Positions 49,669 through 60,336 of a stretch of DNA of 64,000 nt are shown in pieces. The stretch comes from Cytospora piceicola (taxonomy: Eukaryota; Ascomycota; Sordariomycetes; Diaporthales; Cytosporaceae). The DNA lies in assembly GCA_023375675.1 (NCBI GenBank), contig JALQBC010000002.1, positions 1 to 64,000 on the forward strand. The letters run 5' to 3'. The notes below the pieces were generated by a model, which worked only from the letters and a program-made list of their open reading frames with translations, was not told the DNA's origin and ran no database searches. Both the position numbers and the translations under genes were made by a program. Position 1 is the first letter of the stretch; every line of letters starts with the position of its first letter.

Positions 49669-52023
49669 TTATACAATCGTTACAGTCGTATCCCCATAAT
49701 CCCCAAGACGAGCGTACGGATCCAGATTCTCTGCTGGCGGGCCCCGCCTTGGAGCAAGAAAGTCTAAGGCGCCACAGCCGACCCTGGCAAACAACGGTGA
49801 CGATACCCTGTATGAACCGCTCCCAGATATTGTCGAGGTTTCTGGGAGTTGGCGAAGGAAGATGCCTTGTGCCAACAAGCCCCGAGTGTGCGTGCTGGGC
49901 ACCCAGCGAGGGACTTTGATGAGAGGCAGAAAATATAAAACGCTTCCCGGCGGCAGGTTTTCGCCCGGGGGGCTGAGTTGAACGTCCGGCATGAAACTAT
50001 CATCTCGTGCCAATCTGTATGAACGCCCAAAACGATCATCCACGGGGATTATAGTGTAGGGGTTCCCACAAGGCTCGGCAGCCCCCTGTTCCTTTCCTAC
50101 CACGTATTGTATTGTCAAGGGGATTAGCTTGCTGCGCAAAGTGAGCTTGCCACCAGACACCATCCCTTTGTCGTCCACGGTGCTTCGGGTGCAGGAGGCA
50201 TCAATGACCTCGGCGATGTGTGTTTCCCTTGGGCTGCCCACCGGCCAGTATATGGGACACTGGCCAATAGACGCCCACGACCAAGAAGGCGGCGACGACA
50301 AAGGAGTTCTATGCACGTGGTCTGGGCCTCGGGGCCTTGGACTGATTACCCTCCAGAGCAGCCCTTTAATTAGATCATTTCTCCACAAACCAGCAAGATA
50401 TGTGCCCGAGTCTGTGAGTGTTCGCTGAAAGGCGTCCGCAATTCCAGAAAGCGCAGGCAACCTGTCGCTGTCGTAGGTAAGATCCCGCTTCATATAAACC
50501 TCCACAAGTTTATACCAATCCCTTATTTCGGCACCTGTCTCGGAAGGATGTTTGCCCCACACGCTTCGAGCAGCAACAAGAGACTTGTGAAACTCTCTCA
50601 GGCTGCACTCGCACGACATCTCCGAGCGGCATTCCCATAAGAGTTCCTCGTGGGTGAAGTGGAGGACTCTCGTTGATAGTATCTGCTCCTGGAGTCCCCA
50701 GCCTCTCCATAGCAGGGGCAGGGACCTGGATGGCTTCTCCGTGTAGGCAATAAACTCTAGGTGGTCGACGACCGGCCGTACTATTACTGGCAGTTTCCCG
50801 TAGGATTTTTTCCTTATTTCTTCACTCAGCCGATCAGTAAACAAGCCTTGCCTTCCGTCCACGGCGGCCGTGGCTGCTATAGTTAACCAGGCGTTTTCGT
50901 AGACCCCTGACATCTTGGAAGCCTCTCGAGCCCAGTCTTCACTGTCATCTTGGATAATGCAGAGACTATCAATCCATAGAAAATGCACACCAAGGGCCCG
51001 GGCAACAAGTACTGCATCCTGAAAGGTCTTGGGTAAGACGTCCCATGGGATAGACGAGAGGTGCTTTTTATGATTATATCTAGTGGTGGGCAGTGGGCGC
51101 GACGAGCCCCAACAATGGCTTAGAGATATGTAACGCGTGTCGCTCCTCGCTTTGCGGGCTTGGGAAATAGAAGCTGTTTCGATTAGAGTAGGGTTCAATG
51201 CAGACCCCTCGTCATCCAACACAGCTATTAGCCGCGTTGGCAAGTAACTGTTGTTGCTGTTCCTCGTGGGGACTGAACGGTTACACTGTGAATGAGACGA
51301 CAGGCACTTTGCGATACGTGGCTCAACAAAATGTTTGACATCGCTTGGAGTCGGCCGTGAAGTAAGCCATGGGTAAGGCGATAATATCTTAGCGAGGCTA
51401 CTTGTAGCATCGTCTCCTAGGTAACAAAATATGTAAGTGGCCGATACGCTCTCACTACGGCCTGCCAAGTGAAGGGACATACCTGGTCCACGATAGAAGC
51501 AAAACCGGGGCTTATACGCATAATCATTCTCTTTGAGCTCGATGGTGAAAACCTTGGACTGGGAACCTCGGTCCTTGCGAGCATGGATTCGGAGTTCGCC
51601 ATGCTCAGTATCGAGGCTTTCCTCGTCACGGACGCCTGCGTACATGTATTTGTCTCGCGGCAGTCGCTCCCAAATATCCCTGAGCAACTCGCACGACGGA
51701 CAGCCGGCCTCTGCAGTAGCCTTGAGCATCCCGTATGAGATGATGAGGCGACCCCAACTGTAGTCTGGGTCAATGCCAGTCTGGTCTATTGCCAAGTCCC
51801 GGTACACTCGGCATTCATCCTTAGAGCTCCAATGTGGCAGGTTGAGATTAAAACAGACCCGGCAAGGCCTTGTGATAAGGTCCAGTGAACCCTGATCGTG
51901 GAGTAACGGACGGTCCTCTCCACTGCGTTGTTCCGCACTTTCCACCGTCTGTGGAGTCTCGCCCTCATCGCATACTTCGAATTGGTTGCTCTCGGCGCTT
52001 GCTGGTGAAGCAGACGTAGACAT
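49669..52023 (-). CDS. HET-domain (heterokaryon incompatibility-type) protein
   Basis: Two exons on the minus strand, 52023-51483 and 51416-49669, separated by a 66-bp in-frame, stop-free intron (GTATGT to CCTAG); 762 residues spliced, 784 if retained. The HET domain (PF06985-type) lies around residues 270-430: RYISLSHCWG, then ALGVHFLWIDSLCIIQDD and DWAREASKMSGVYENAWLTI, then RGWGLQEQILSTRVLHF. A Cys-containing N-terminal region (CRVCFNLNLPHW, CPSCELLRDIW) is common in this group. HET domains trigger cell death on non-self recognition during hyphal fusion in several fungi; most paralogues are uncharacterised. A MITE-like repeat begins about 235 bp upstream of the start. Confidence 0.92.
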   Translation of the reverse strand: MSTSASPASAESNQFEVCDEGETPQTVESAEQRSGEDRPLLHDQGSLDLITRPCRVCFNLNLPHWSSKDECRVYRDLAIDQTGIDPDYSWGRLIISYGMLKATAEAGCPSCELLRDIWERLPRDKYMYAGVRDEESLDTEHGELRIHARKDRGSQSKVFTIELKENDYAYKPRFCFYRGPGMSLHLAGRSESVSATYIFCYLGDDATSSLAKILSPYPWLTSRPTPSDVKHFVEPRIAKCLSSHSQCNRSVPTRNSNNSYLPTRLIAVLDDEGSALNPTLIETASISQARKARSDTRYISLSHCWGSSRPLPTTRYNHKKHLSSIPWDVLPKTFQDAVLVARALGVHFLWIDSLCIIQDDSEDWAREASKMSGVYENAWLTIAATAAVDGRQGLFTDRLSEEIRKKSYGKLPVIVRPVVDHLEFIAYTEKPSRSLPLLWRGWGLQEQILSTRVLHFTHEELLWECRSEMSCECSLREFHKSLVAARSVWGKHPSETGAEIRDWYKLVEVYMKRDLTYDSDRLPALSGIADAFQRTLTDSGTYLAGLWRNDLIKGLLWRVISPRPRGPDHVHRTPLSSPPSWSWASIGQCPIYWPVGSPRETHIAEVIDASCTRSTVDDKGMVSGGKLTLRSKLIPLTIQYVVGKEQGAAEPCGNPYTIIPVDDRFGRSYRLARDDSFMPDVQLSPPGENLPPGSVLYFLPLIKVPRWVPSTHTRGLLAQGIFLRQLPETSTISGSGSYRVSSPLFARVGCGALDFLAPRRGPPAENLDPYARLGDYGDTTVTIV

Positions 52024-52257
52024 GGTCGGGCTGGCCTTCAGGATCCGTATTTGGGTTGGGTTGTGCTACCTTGATATGTATTACTTGGTCGATGATTGTT
52101 GTCTCCTTCGACCGTTCGACGAGTTCTGCTCCGGTCTGAGCTTTCTTGGCACACTCGATATAAGATGATGGGTGCAGGATTTGAGGTCTCCATAAGCACA
52201 GAAGCAGTCAGGATCCACTTGCCCCGTGTGTTCCTCGGTCATCGGCGATCAAGGGGG
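52024..52257. other. HET gene promoter segment
   Basis: A short upstream region between the HET start and the MITE-like repeat. No specific site identified. Confidence 0.4.
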
Positions 52258-52615
52258 CCGATACGAAACTACTTATATAGTACACGGCTCATCTCGAAAT
52301 CACATCATGTCAACTTCATTGCGCTCTCAGCTTAGGTCAAAGTTCATAAAAGTTGGAATCACAGCGTTATAGATTACTTAGATTTGATGGCAAAATCTCC
52401 AAATCTCTATATCTAAGTGTTTAAATTATTAATATCGATTTTATTAATAAAACTTCGACTTATTGATTCAATTCAAGAGTTACTGAGGTAAATTGAAAAC
52501 GAATTATCGGATTTCGAAAACAATTTCAGCTAAACTTGGTGGATAAAACTTTAGTACTCTCTTACTTGTACCTGGTTAATAAAATTTTCGGCTTTGTTCA
52601 AACTTAAAGTCTAGG
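52258..52615. mobile_element. MITE-like repeat copy A (diverged or truncated)
   Basis: AT-rich non-coding DNA that aligns with copy B (53595-54045) over more than 250 bp. Shared blocks include ATCTCGAAATCACATC, CTTAGGTCAAAGTT, ATTGAAAA and TTCAAAC. Its left end (ACGAAACTACTTATATAG) resembles the arm of copy B. The right arm is not clear, so it may be truncated. Confidence 0.55.
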
Positions 52616-52704
52616 CTCCAGAGGTTTTCTGTCGAGAATTGTAATATACCATAATTCAGCAATGTTTATACCCTCCTTGTAACGTTCAGTTTATATTGTA
52701 CTGT

Positions 52705-53268
52705 CTATAAGAGACCCGAAAATTGCAGGGTGTCATTGTCTGGAGCAGCAGTAAAATCACACTCCAAGTGTGACCTGCATAGAAGGATGACATCCATCTT
52801 AGCTTGCTCCTCCGTTATGAGATGATCTTCGCGCTGCTCCCAGGTGATAGCTTCGATTTTCCTAGTAATAACGCCCTCGCCTGGCTGAACAGCAAGAACG
52901 AGTCTGTAGAGCTCCGTGTTTGACCAGGTTCGGCGGATAGATATATAACCACCCTGGGTCATATCTTCTACCGTTAGAGTTCTAGCCGGTGGAGCCTTTT
53001 CCGTCCTTTCTTCTTCCATCCCAGACTCTTCCTCCTCAAGTTCAGCAAACACCTCGTCATAAGTCATCAGTTGCTCCGTTGGCACTTTTTCCGGTGTTGC
53101 TTCCTTTTCAGTTGATAGCTCATCCGATAGCTCTTGATCGGTCATAGCAACAAAGGCCCATCTGTCATCCATGTCTCGAATCCTGCACCCGCGTTTGAGC
53201 GCCGTGAAGTCTTCATCACTGAGAGACAGCCCCCAGGATGCTATTGCAGGGTTCTCAATGGGCTGCAT
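52705..53268 (-). CDS. Hypothetical acidic protein
   Basis: Intronless, 187 residues, ATG at 53268. I do not recognise a named family. The N-terminal part (LSLSDEDFTALKRGCRIRDMDDRWAF) and a second ordered part (YISIRRTWSNTELYRLVLAV) flank a Glu-rich low-complexity stretch (about residues 50-95). There is no signal peptide or membrane span, so it is probably a cytosolic or nuclear protein. It sits between two copies of a MITE-like repeat and its codons are less GC-biased than those of the core genes. The regular alternation of ordered and charged segments supports coding. Confidence 0.65.
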   Translation of the reverse strand: MQPIENPAIASWGLSLSDEDFTALKRGCRIRDMDDRWAFVAMTDQELSDELSTEKEATPEKVPTEQLMTYDEVFAELEEEESGMEEERTEKAPPARTLTVEDMTQGGYISIRRTWSNTELYRLVLAVQPGEGVITRKIEAITWEQREDHLITEEQAKMDVILLCRSHLECDFTAAPDNDTLQFSGLL

Positions 53269-53594
53269 CTCGGAGTTGCTTTATGATTCGCATTAGCTAT
53301 AAGTATCGGAATACCTTGTTTGTGTTCCAGGGTTGGTACAAACCTACGAAGCTGATCTGGGGCCCGTAATGGGGAGTCTTGCTTCCAAGGTTGTTTGCGC
53401 GAACGGGCTATAAGAGGGAAGTTGAAGATACGGTGTCCGGTACGAGTGGACAGGTACGAGAAATGATGGAAACCCGCTCGATGCAGTGAGTGGGTGTTGT
53501 TGTAGGCAAAGTGAAAAGGTTCACTGGTCGGTGGGTGTTAGGGTTGGGTGGCTTTGATCAAACTTAAGTAGGTGGTGAAGGATGGCTGTGCCGC

Positions 53595-54045
53595 TCTAGC
53601 CGAAACAAAACCAACTACATAGTAAACTGCTCAAGCTTATCTCGAAATCACATCTTGTCGGATTAATTGCGCACTCAACTTAGGTCAAAGTTGAAACAAG
53701 TCGAAAATAATATAGCGATATGGATTAATTAGATTGAATAGCAAATCCTCGAAATCCTGCACTTTTAGGGTTTAAATCAAAATCGAGTTCATTGTCAATT
53801 ACAACCAGACTTCGGTTAATAAATTCAATCAGTCAGTTACTAAGTTAAATTGAAAATAATTCTCGAATCTCGAGTACACTTTGGAGTTTGGATCTAGTTA
53901 ATTATGCAGCTATATAGAGCTCGAAGAGAAAGTCTAATAATAGTTTTAGTTCAAACCTCAAACTAAGTTGAGAGCGTGTTTGAGTTGAAAGGCTATAGAT
54001 TCGAGATAAGTTGTGCACTATAGATGGTTTCGTTTCTTAGCTACC
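53595..54045. mobile_element. MITE-like repeat copy B with terminal inverted repeats
   Basis: The left arm (from GCTCTAGCCGAAACAAAACC) is roughly inverted at the right end (GGTTTCGTTTCTTAGCTACC). Matching inner blocks include CTTATCTCGAA and CTCAACTTAG, about 90-100 bp per arm with gaps. There is no ORF. Size, AT richness and inverted ends fit a MITE or foldback element. A target-site duplication could not be settled by eye. Confidence 0.55.
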
Positions 54046-54342
54046 GGTATAGATTCAACGCACCACTAATTCTCTGAACCACGAAAGATCAACACAGCCG
54101 TCGCTGCCACATACCTTATTCTGAATTTTCCATTGCCATTACATTAGTCGCACGAACGTGCTTAATACTAGGCTACATATCTAGTGTCTCATGTTTGTAT
54201 AATAGTTGTGTGTTTGCGTGTGTGTCTGCTTGTGTGCCCTAGGGTAGCTGGAACAGACACCGACTTGTGGCCCGATTAAATACATAATCAGAACCAAGTT
54301 CATTGAATGCATGTATCATTGCCGGCCGGACACCGCATGCTT
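54046..54342. other. Intergenic
   Basis: 3' flank of the MFS exporter gene, with a TGTGTTTGCGTGTGTGTC patch near 54207-54225. Confidence 0.4.
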
Positions 54343-56612
54343 TCAATATTCGTAGTGCTGGTCACCCAGCTCCTCGGTCTCCATGGTGAGCTCCTCCACA
54401 AACAAAGATGAGACGAAGCCGAGGGCTCCGAAGGCGGCCAGGATAATGAAGATATCCACCATGGATACGCGATATGCCGCGCGTATAGCATCCAGAACGT
54501 CCTGAGATATGTCAAGGTCTCTCAAGTTCTGTATCAGTGCTACCGCCTCGTTTGGATCAGCTAGTTTCTGCAGGTCTGGAGAAAGGGAAACGCCAGCTAT
54601 GGCCTTGGCGTAGACGTTGTTGAAAGTCGTCGAGCCGATGGCCAGGCCTATCAGCGCCCCGAACAGCCGGAAGGAAACCATGATTCCGCCAGCCAGTCCT
54701 TGGTCCGCCGCGGAGGCGGAGGCTTGCATGGGAATGCAGGGGACAACGAAGACTGTGCCGATGCCAATGCCAGATATGACTTGGAAAGTAGCGCTCAACT
54801 GAATAGGGTGGTCAGTATAAGTACTCGTCCTATACCCCTGATCCAAGTAGCCTGGCTGGGAGATATGTTTCTGGTGTCACAATGGAAGGATGGAGAGGAT
54901 GACTTACCGCTCGGCTTGTAGTCTTGTCGTGATGCTCGTTCCATAGGGCAAATAACCCCGTTCCTACAGCCAAAAGAACCCAGCCGGCCCACATCACCCA
55001 ACGGTAGTGACGGAAGTGGTCCACCGCCCACGCGGAAACGCCGGTGCAGACCATGACCAGGGTACAAAAGGGCAATATACTGACGGCCGATTGTAGCCCT
55101 GTCTCCAAGAAGACGGCTTGGAAAAATAAGGGCAGATAGAGCAATAGAGTGTAGAGTACCCTGGATAATTCAGTTTCAGCAGTTGCCCGACATCTAGTGT
55201 TTGTCGGGAGCTCATGTGACACTGAGTTACACTGAGGAATTATGTCTTCCAAGGTTCAAACCATCTGAAAGCGAGTAGAAGGAAAGAAATAGGGTAAAAC
55301 TTACATGCCATGTATAAATGAGCCAAGAAGGCACAAGACAGCGGTTCGTGACTTGAATAGACGGTAGGGAAACACAGCCTCCTGAGGGTATTTTTCGTAG
55401 ATGACGAGTGAAATTAGGGTCAATATGCCAATGATCAAGGGTACAAGGGTCTTCCACGAAGACCACGGGTACATCACGCCAGCCCAACTCAGCGGCACCG
55501 ATATAAGTGCGCTGGCGGTCGTGAATATCCCCACTGTTCGTGTTCAATGTCAGTAATAAATTAGAAACATTGGGTATCAATCCTACAGCTGAGGTCACTG
55601 GATGGGAAACTCACTGCCAATCCAGTCAATCTTGACCAGACGAGACAAGAAGGATGTCTCGAACTCCTTGAGGTGCATGAACAGGACGGCCAAGACCAAT
55701 GCGATAGCAACCAGAGGTAGGTTTATCCATCCAATCCATCGCCTATGTAGGTGTTAATCAACGAAGCAGCTGAGTTGGTATCATACCAGGGAACAAGGGC
55801 GAGCTGCGTCTTACCAGTCTGCATAGTCGCTGAACACAGCCCCGAGGACTGGGCCAAGGATACAGCCTGCTGACATTGGGACGGAGAGCATACCAATCCA
55901 GAACGCACGCTCCTTCAAGGTCGTGATATCGGCCGTGATAACCTCACTCAACACGTCGAGGCCGCCACCGCCGAGGCCCTGTATTGTTCGACCGAAGATC
56001 AAAACCCCCATGTTCGGAGAGACTGCGAAGACAATGGATCCGACTGCAAAAAGTACGAATGCTGCATATAGAACCTTCTTCCTGCCCATCACGTTGGAGA
56101 CACTCGTGTAGATGGGTTGAGCAACAACCACAGCGAGGGTAAAGACAAGACTTGCCCAGAAGGCTTGAAGTGTCGTCCCGCCAAGCTCACTTGATATTCT
56201 CTGCAATAATTCCAGGGTCAGCACCAAGTTCACCACGTGCGATACAAGAATGGGATGATTGTATGGCTGTTTTTCAGAGGCAGAACTTCAATCAGCGTCT
56301 ACTTACCGGGAGTGCGACAGCCAATATGGTTGAATCCAACGACACAATCAAGACCATCATCAAAAGACTGAGGAAGGCCAAGTAAAAAGAGAGCGGTTTC
56401 TTGGACGCCTGTGTCGGCTCAGCCGGCGGTCCTTGTTCATCAGCCTGTTTTTGTTCGGCCACCTTCTCTGGGTCGAAATGCCCAGGGAATGGAGATTGAG
56501 GGGTGTGACCGGCGGCAGCGTCACGCGTCTCTTCGACAATCATTCCACGAGACTCATTTTCGTGCGTGACGGCTGCCATAGTAGGGCTAGAACCTGGCAC
56601 TTGTTCTTCCAT
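54343..56612 (-). CDS. MFS exporter, DHA14-type
   Basis: Six exons on the minus strand: 56612-56307, 56200-55815, 55742-55615, 55533-55305, 55160-54908, 54798-54343; 585 residues. A polar N-terminus of about 75 residues precedes 14 predicted helices. Signatures: DSTILAVALPRISSELGGT (motif C-like start, joined over intron 1), MGRKKVLYAAFVLFAVGS (motif A region), GRTIQGLGGGGLDVLS, GCILGPVLGAVFSDYADWRW, and SWAGVMYPWSSW. The family expels toxic compounds or secondary metabolites by proton antiport at the plasma membrane. Its neighbour is a truncated PKS relic transcribed the other way, which suggests it once served that pathway's product; inference only. The ATG at 56612 is preferred over an in-frame GTG two codons upstream. 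Confidence 0.88.
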
Positions 56613-57404
56613 ACTCACGGCTGAAGTCGAACGAGAGACAACGGGATGGATGTATTCTGTGTGAGCTCGGGGTTCTGTTCAGAAAGGAACTAAGTGCTAC
56701 AGGAGAGAGCAAATTAACAGCCTTTGCAGGCCGATGACTATGCCTTCGTCAACGAACGAACTGTGTGTAATTGTGTTTGGCAGAATTGGGCCATGATCAG
56801 GTACTGACGGGTACCGACGGCTATATGGAAGTGAAAACAACATAAGGTTGGTGACAAATCCAATCCATAGAGGGTGCTGGCGCACCGCATTATCGACAAC
56901 CAACAACTCATCTCGTTATCTTTCACACCAGTCCTCGGGGGCTACCTTCCGATTGAAGAAGGGCCGGCCCATAGCCATCCAGGAACATCCCCGGCAGGGG
57001 ATCATGACCGGATTAACTTCCGAGTTTGTGAACAGGTTAGCCGTTTCCGAGCGAAGGAATGTGCATATGCATATAGGTGACGGTATTTCCGGTGATCGGT
57101 GTTGGTCCCGGATATTCACTTAGAGAGGTATGCACATGGTTAGTCACCTAAGTATCTTACATATGTGCCTAAGTGGCCCATCCCTTCTTCCTTCAGCCAC
57201 ACTGGGGCAGTTGCCAGGGTGGTACATAAGATCTCATGCGAAATATCCTGGTTTACGGAGAGTACTCACCTACGTTACTCTATGTTGTCATCTTGCATTG
57301 ATATGGCTGAACGAGGTAGCTACTTTAAACTTGATTAGTTGAAAAGGCAACAATTTTCAATCCGCTGTGATAAGATTTAATGCTAAATATACCAAAGCGG
57401 GAAT
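56613..57404. other. Divergent region between exporter and PKS relic
   Basis: Promoter of the exporter. None of the ketosynthase, acyltransferase or dehydratase parts that should precede the PKS fragment are recognisable here. Confidence 0.5.
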
Positions 57405-58970
57405 ATGGTGTCATCCCGATGGATCACTCTGCAAGTCCTATGTCGAGCCCAGGGCGCCTTGTCGACTAAGTCCACAGCGCCGCAGCAGCTTGCCACCAAG
57501 TTACCAGACAATACTGACCCCAAGGACGCGGTGGCGTTTGCGGACTCATATACAACAGCACACTGCAGCCTCTTCATCGCCGGAGGTCTTGTGTCAGGGA
57601 AAGCTGTTCTCCTTCATGATGGAGCAAGTCCGATTGGCTTGGCCGCTATCAATTGATTCAGTTGGCTTCCGCCAAGGGCAACGAGGTCTATACGACCATA
57701 GGCTGCGCAGAGGAAAGGATCCTCATCAATAGCATGAATATCTCTAGCCTTCCAGAAGACCGAATCCTGGACCTGACCTGAAGTCTCTTGTGGCCTTACG
57801 TGGTGATGGCAAGGGATTTGACCTGGTGGTCGTGCAGAACGCAGCTGGAATCCCTGAGCCATCGATCAACACTCTTTGGGACAGTATCTCGGCCTTCGGT
57901 AAGCTGGTGGATTTGAAAATCGGTAGCGATGACACTACTATACTTGGTGGACCGCGCTCGTCCAACCGGTCATATTGCAGTCTAGACATGGGAGACGTCC
58001 AGTCGCTACAACCCGAGATCATAAGCAGGTGAGTTGTCCCCAAATCCCCCCTTCCCTCTCACAAAGGAAATGCAGCCTCACTTAGCGACTCGTAAGGCTT
58101 CTCATAGCCTTATACTAAGTATTAATAATTCTGACAAGTTTCAACTGAGCAGTATATTGCGCGATATCATTGGACTGTACCAAGATGGCCTCATCAAACC
58201 ACTCCTGTCCAAGAAGGTGATTCCAGCCATCCACATCACCGAGGCATTCCAATACGTATCACAGCAGGCTGGATCAAGCGAGCACATCGTAATAAGCTGG
58301 AAAGGCGCAGACAGGAAGTCGACCATTCCGTCAGCCATCATTGAGAGCCGACGAAGAAACCTAGTCTTTGACCTCGCGGCTTCCTTTCTCCTCGTTGGCG
58401 GGCTGGGAAGCTTAGGACGCTCCTTCGTGATATGGATGGCTGAGCATGAAACGAGAAATTCGGTCTTCATGTCGCGCAGCGCAGGCTCGAAAGACGAGGA
58501 CCGCCAATTTGCCAAAGAGCTGTCGACTATGGGCTGCAAGCCGCAACTCGTCGCGGGCGATGTGTGCAATGTCTCCGACGTGAAACGTCCCGTGGACATG
58601 TGTATTGCCGCAGGGCCTCTGAGCGGGATCATCAGGGGGCGCGTCAAACGATGGGCTCAAGTCGTTCTTGTCGAGCGCAAGGGGAAATCCGTCCCTGTTG
58701 GCGGCACCTTAGGCTGCGGAGCTGCTGGCTACTAAGATTGGGCGAAAGGTGATGCTGCTTATGAAGCCAGCAGACGAGGAGATCAACACGGGACTGGGGC
58801 TGACTGCCCTTGGCATGGATTCGTTGGTGGGGATCGAGATGCGGCAGTGGCTGAAGGCAACTCTTGGGCTGGGCATGAGTGTGGTACAGCTGATGAGCAT
58901 GGGCACCCTTGGCATTCTGGGCAAGGTTGCCGCTGAGGGCTTAGCAAAGCAGTACGCAGCTCGTGGATGA
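57405..58970 (+). pseudogene. Truncated highly reducing polyketide synthase relic (ER-KR-ACP)
   Basis: Order of remnants: an enoylreductase part (57405-57653: KLPDNTDPKDAVAFADSYTT, VLLHDGASPIGLAAIN) ending in TGA; a +2 frame piece (57662-57781: VYTTIGCAEERILINSMN) ending in TGA; a third-frame piece (57790-58032: GKGFDLVVVQNAAG); a likely former intron; then KPLLSKKVIPAIHITEAF and the ketoreductase nucleotide-binding motif LLVGGLGSLGRS (about 58150-58640); then an abrupt loss of the KR catalytic part; and last, in another frame, a carrier protein (about 58720-58970) that still has its phosphopantetheine serine (ALGMDSLVGIEM). KS, AT and DH are absent. Frameshifts, stops and an internal deletion make it non-functional. 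Confidence 0.88.
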
Positions 58971-60336
58971 CCTCAAGGTATCTAAGATACTGACAGCTGT
59001 CGAGTTACTAAAACATATATTTATGCACTGGTGGAGATCTTGCAGCGAGATGTTGCAGGTGTACGAATTCCGATTATGAAACCAGATTTATTCCTAGTTT
59101 GTCCCGGGGTGGTCACCCTTTGAGACGGCTAGTGTAGTGGCTCTGTTCGACACGAGTAAAAACCATAATTCTCCGTCCGCTGTGCTAAGGCTTACTCTTT
59201 TGTAACCCTGCCAAATCTTATAGATGGTATCGCTATGTCCCATCTCTGTCTGCTTGTTTACTCTACGTAGTCCCGATTACCTCGAAATGTCACGTCGGCC
59301 AGGGCTGACGATAGGGGGAGTAGTATTCGCAAGGAATAAGACAGAAGCCGAAGCTCTCAACCCTGTGAGAAGGTAAAGGTTGAATGTTTGTATCGTACAC
59401 TGACTATATGTACCGGAACGTCAGCCTTCCAACCGAAATCATGTTGGTGGCCGAGGAAAGGATACACAAGACAAAAGATAGACAGCTCTCCACTCCTCGT
59501 AATGTAGGTGATAGCCCAAGCCCCTTCTGCAAGGGACTCGGCTAAGGCACGGCGCTAGGACGTCTGGGATATAACTGTCTAGAGCAGCTAATTTGTATAG
59601 CAGCCATCTCGGTTCCGAGCAGAGATCTCGGGATCGTCTGCTGAGCTTGATTCACATATAGATAATATGGTTGAAGACCCCAAGGCCTGGTCAAGGCTTC
59701 TCTTCTATCATAGCGATCAAATCACTTGTTTACCCCTTACAAATTAGTTCCATTGTGACACCTACAGATCTATCGGCACTATTACGATGGCAGAAGAGAA
59801 ACCTTGTTGGGACCTTGACCCTTTCTTCCTATTTGTATGCTGTTACTGCTAACCGGTGCACTCAGATTTCTCCGTGTGGAGCCTGATTGTCCAATATATA
59901 GATTACTATATAAATTGGTCTCTGCTTCTGCAGAAGGATTGGGGTGTCACCAACAGCGGAAAGGCGAATAGAGGCCTGGATATTGTGATTCAACTGATTT
60001 CTCGGACGTACAATGCCACTTGAAACAAAGGTCTAAGGATATGCCGTCACAAGCGTTCTCAGCCGGAGAATAACAGCCAAAATCGACCGAGTGTTGTTGG
60101 TGACGCTCCGCTCGGTTCGCATGGGATGATGACCTCTTCAGGCAACGACCTTACAGTATCCCGCTGTTGCATATGCATGAGGCCGACTAAAGGCCAAAGT
60201 GTTGAGAAGCGGGGTTATAAAATCGGAATGTAAATCTCGGACTCATTGTCTCCAAAACTATTCGCTATTGTCCAGTATCTACCCCTGTCTCCGGGCTATC
60301 ATCTATTTCTCTGTCGATACACCTCAGACGGCGGAA
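58971..60336. other. Intergenic, 1.4 kb
   Basis: No coding region and no further PKS domain recognised. Confidence 0.5.
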
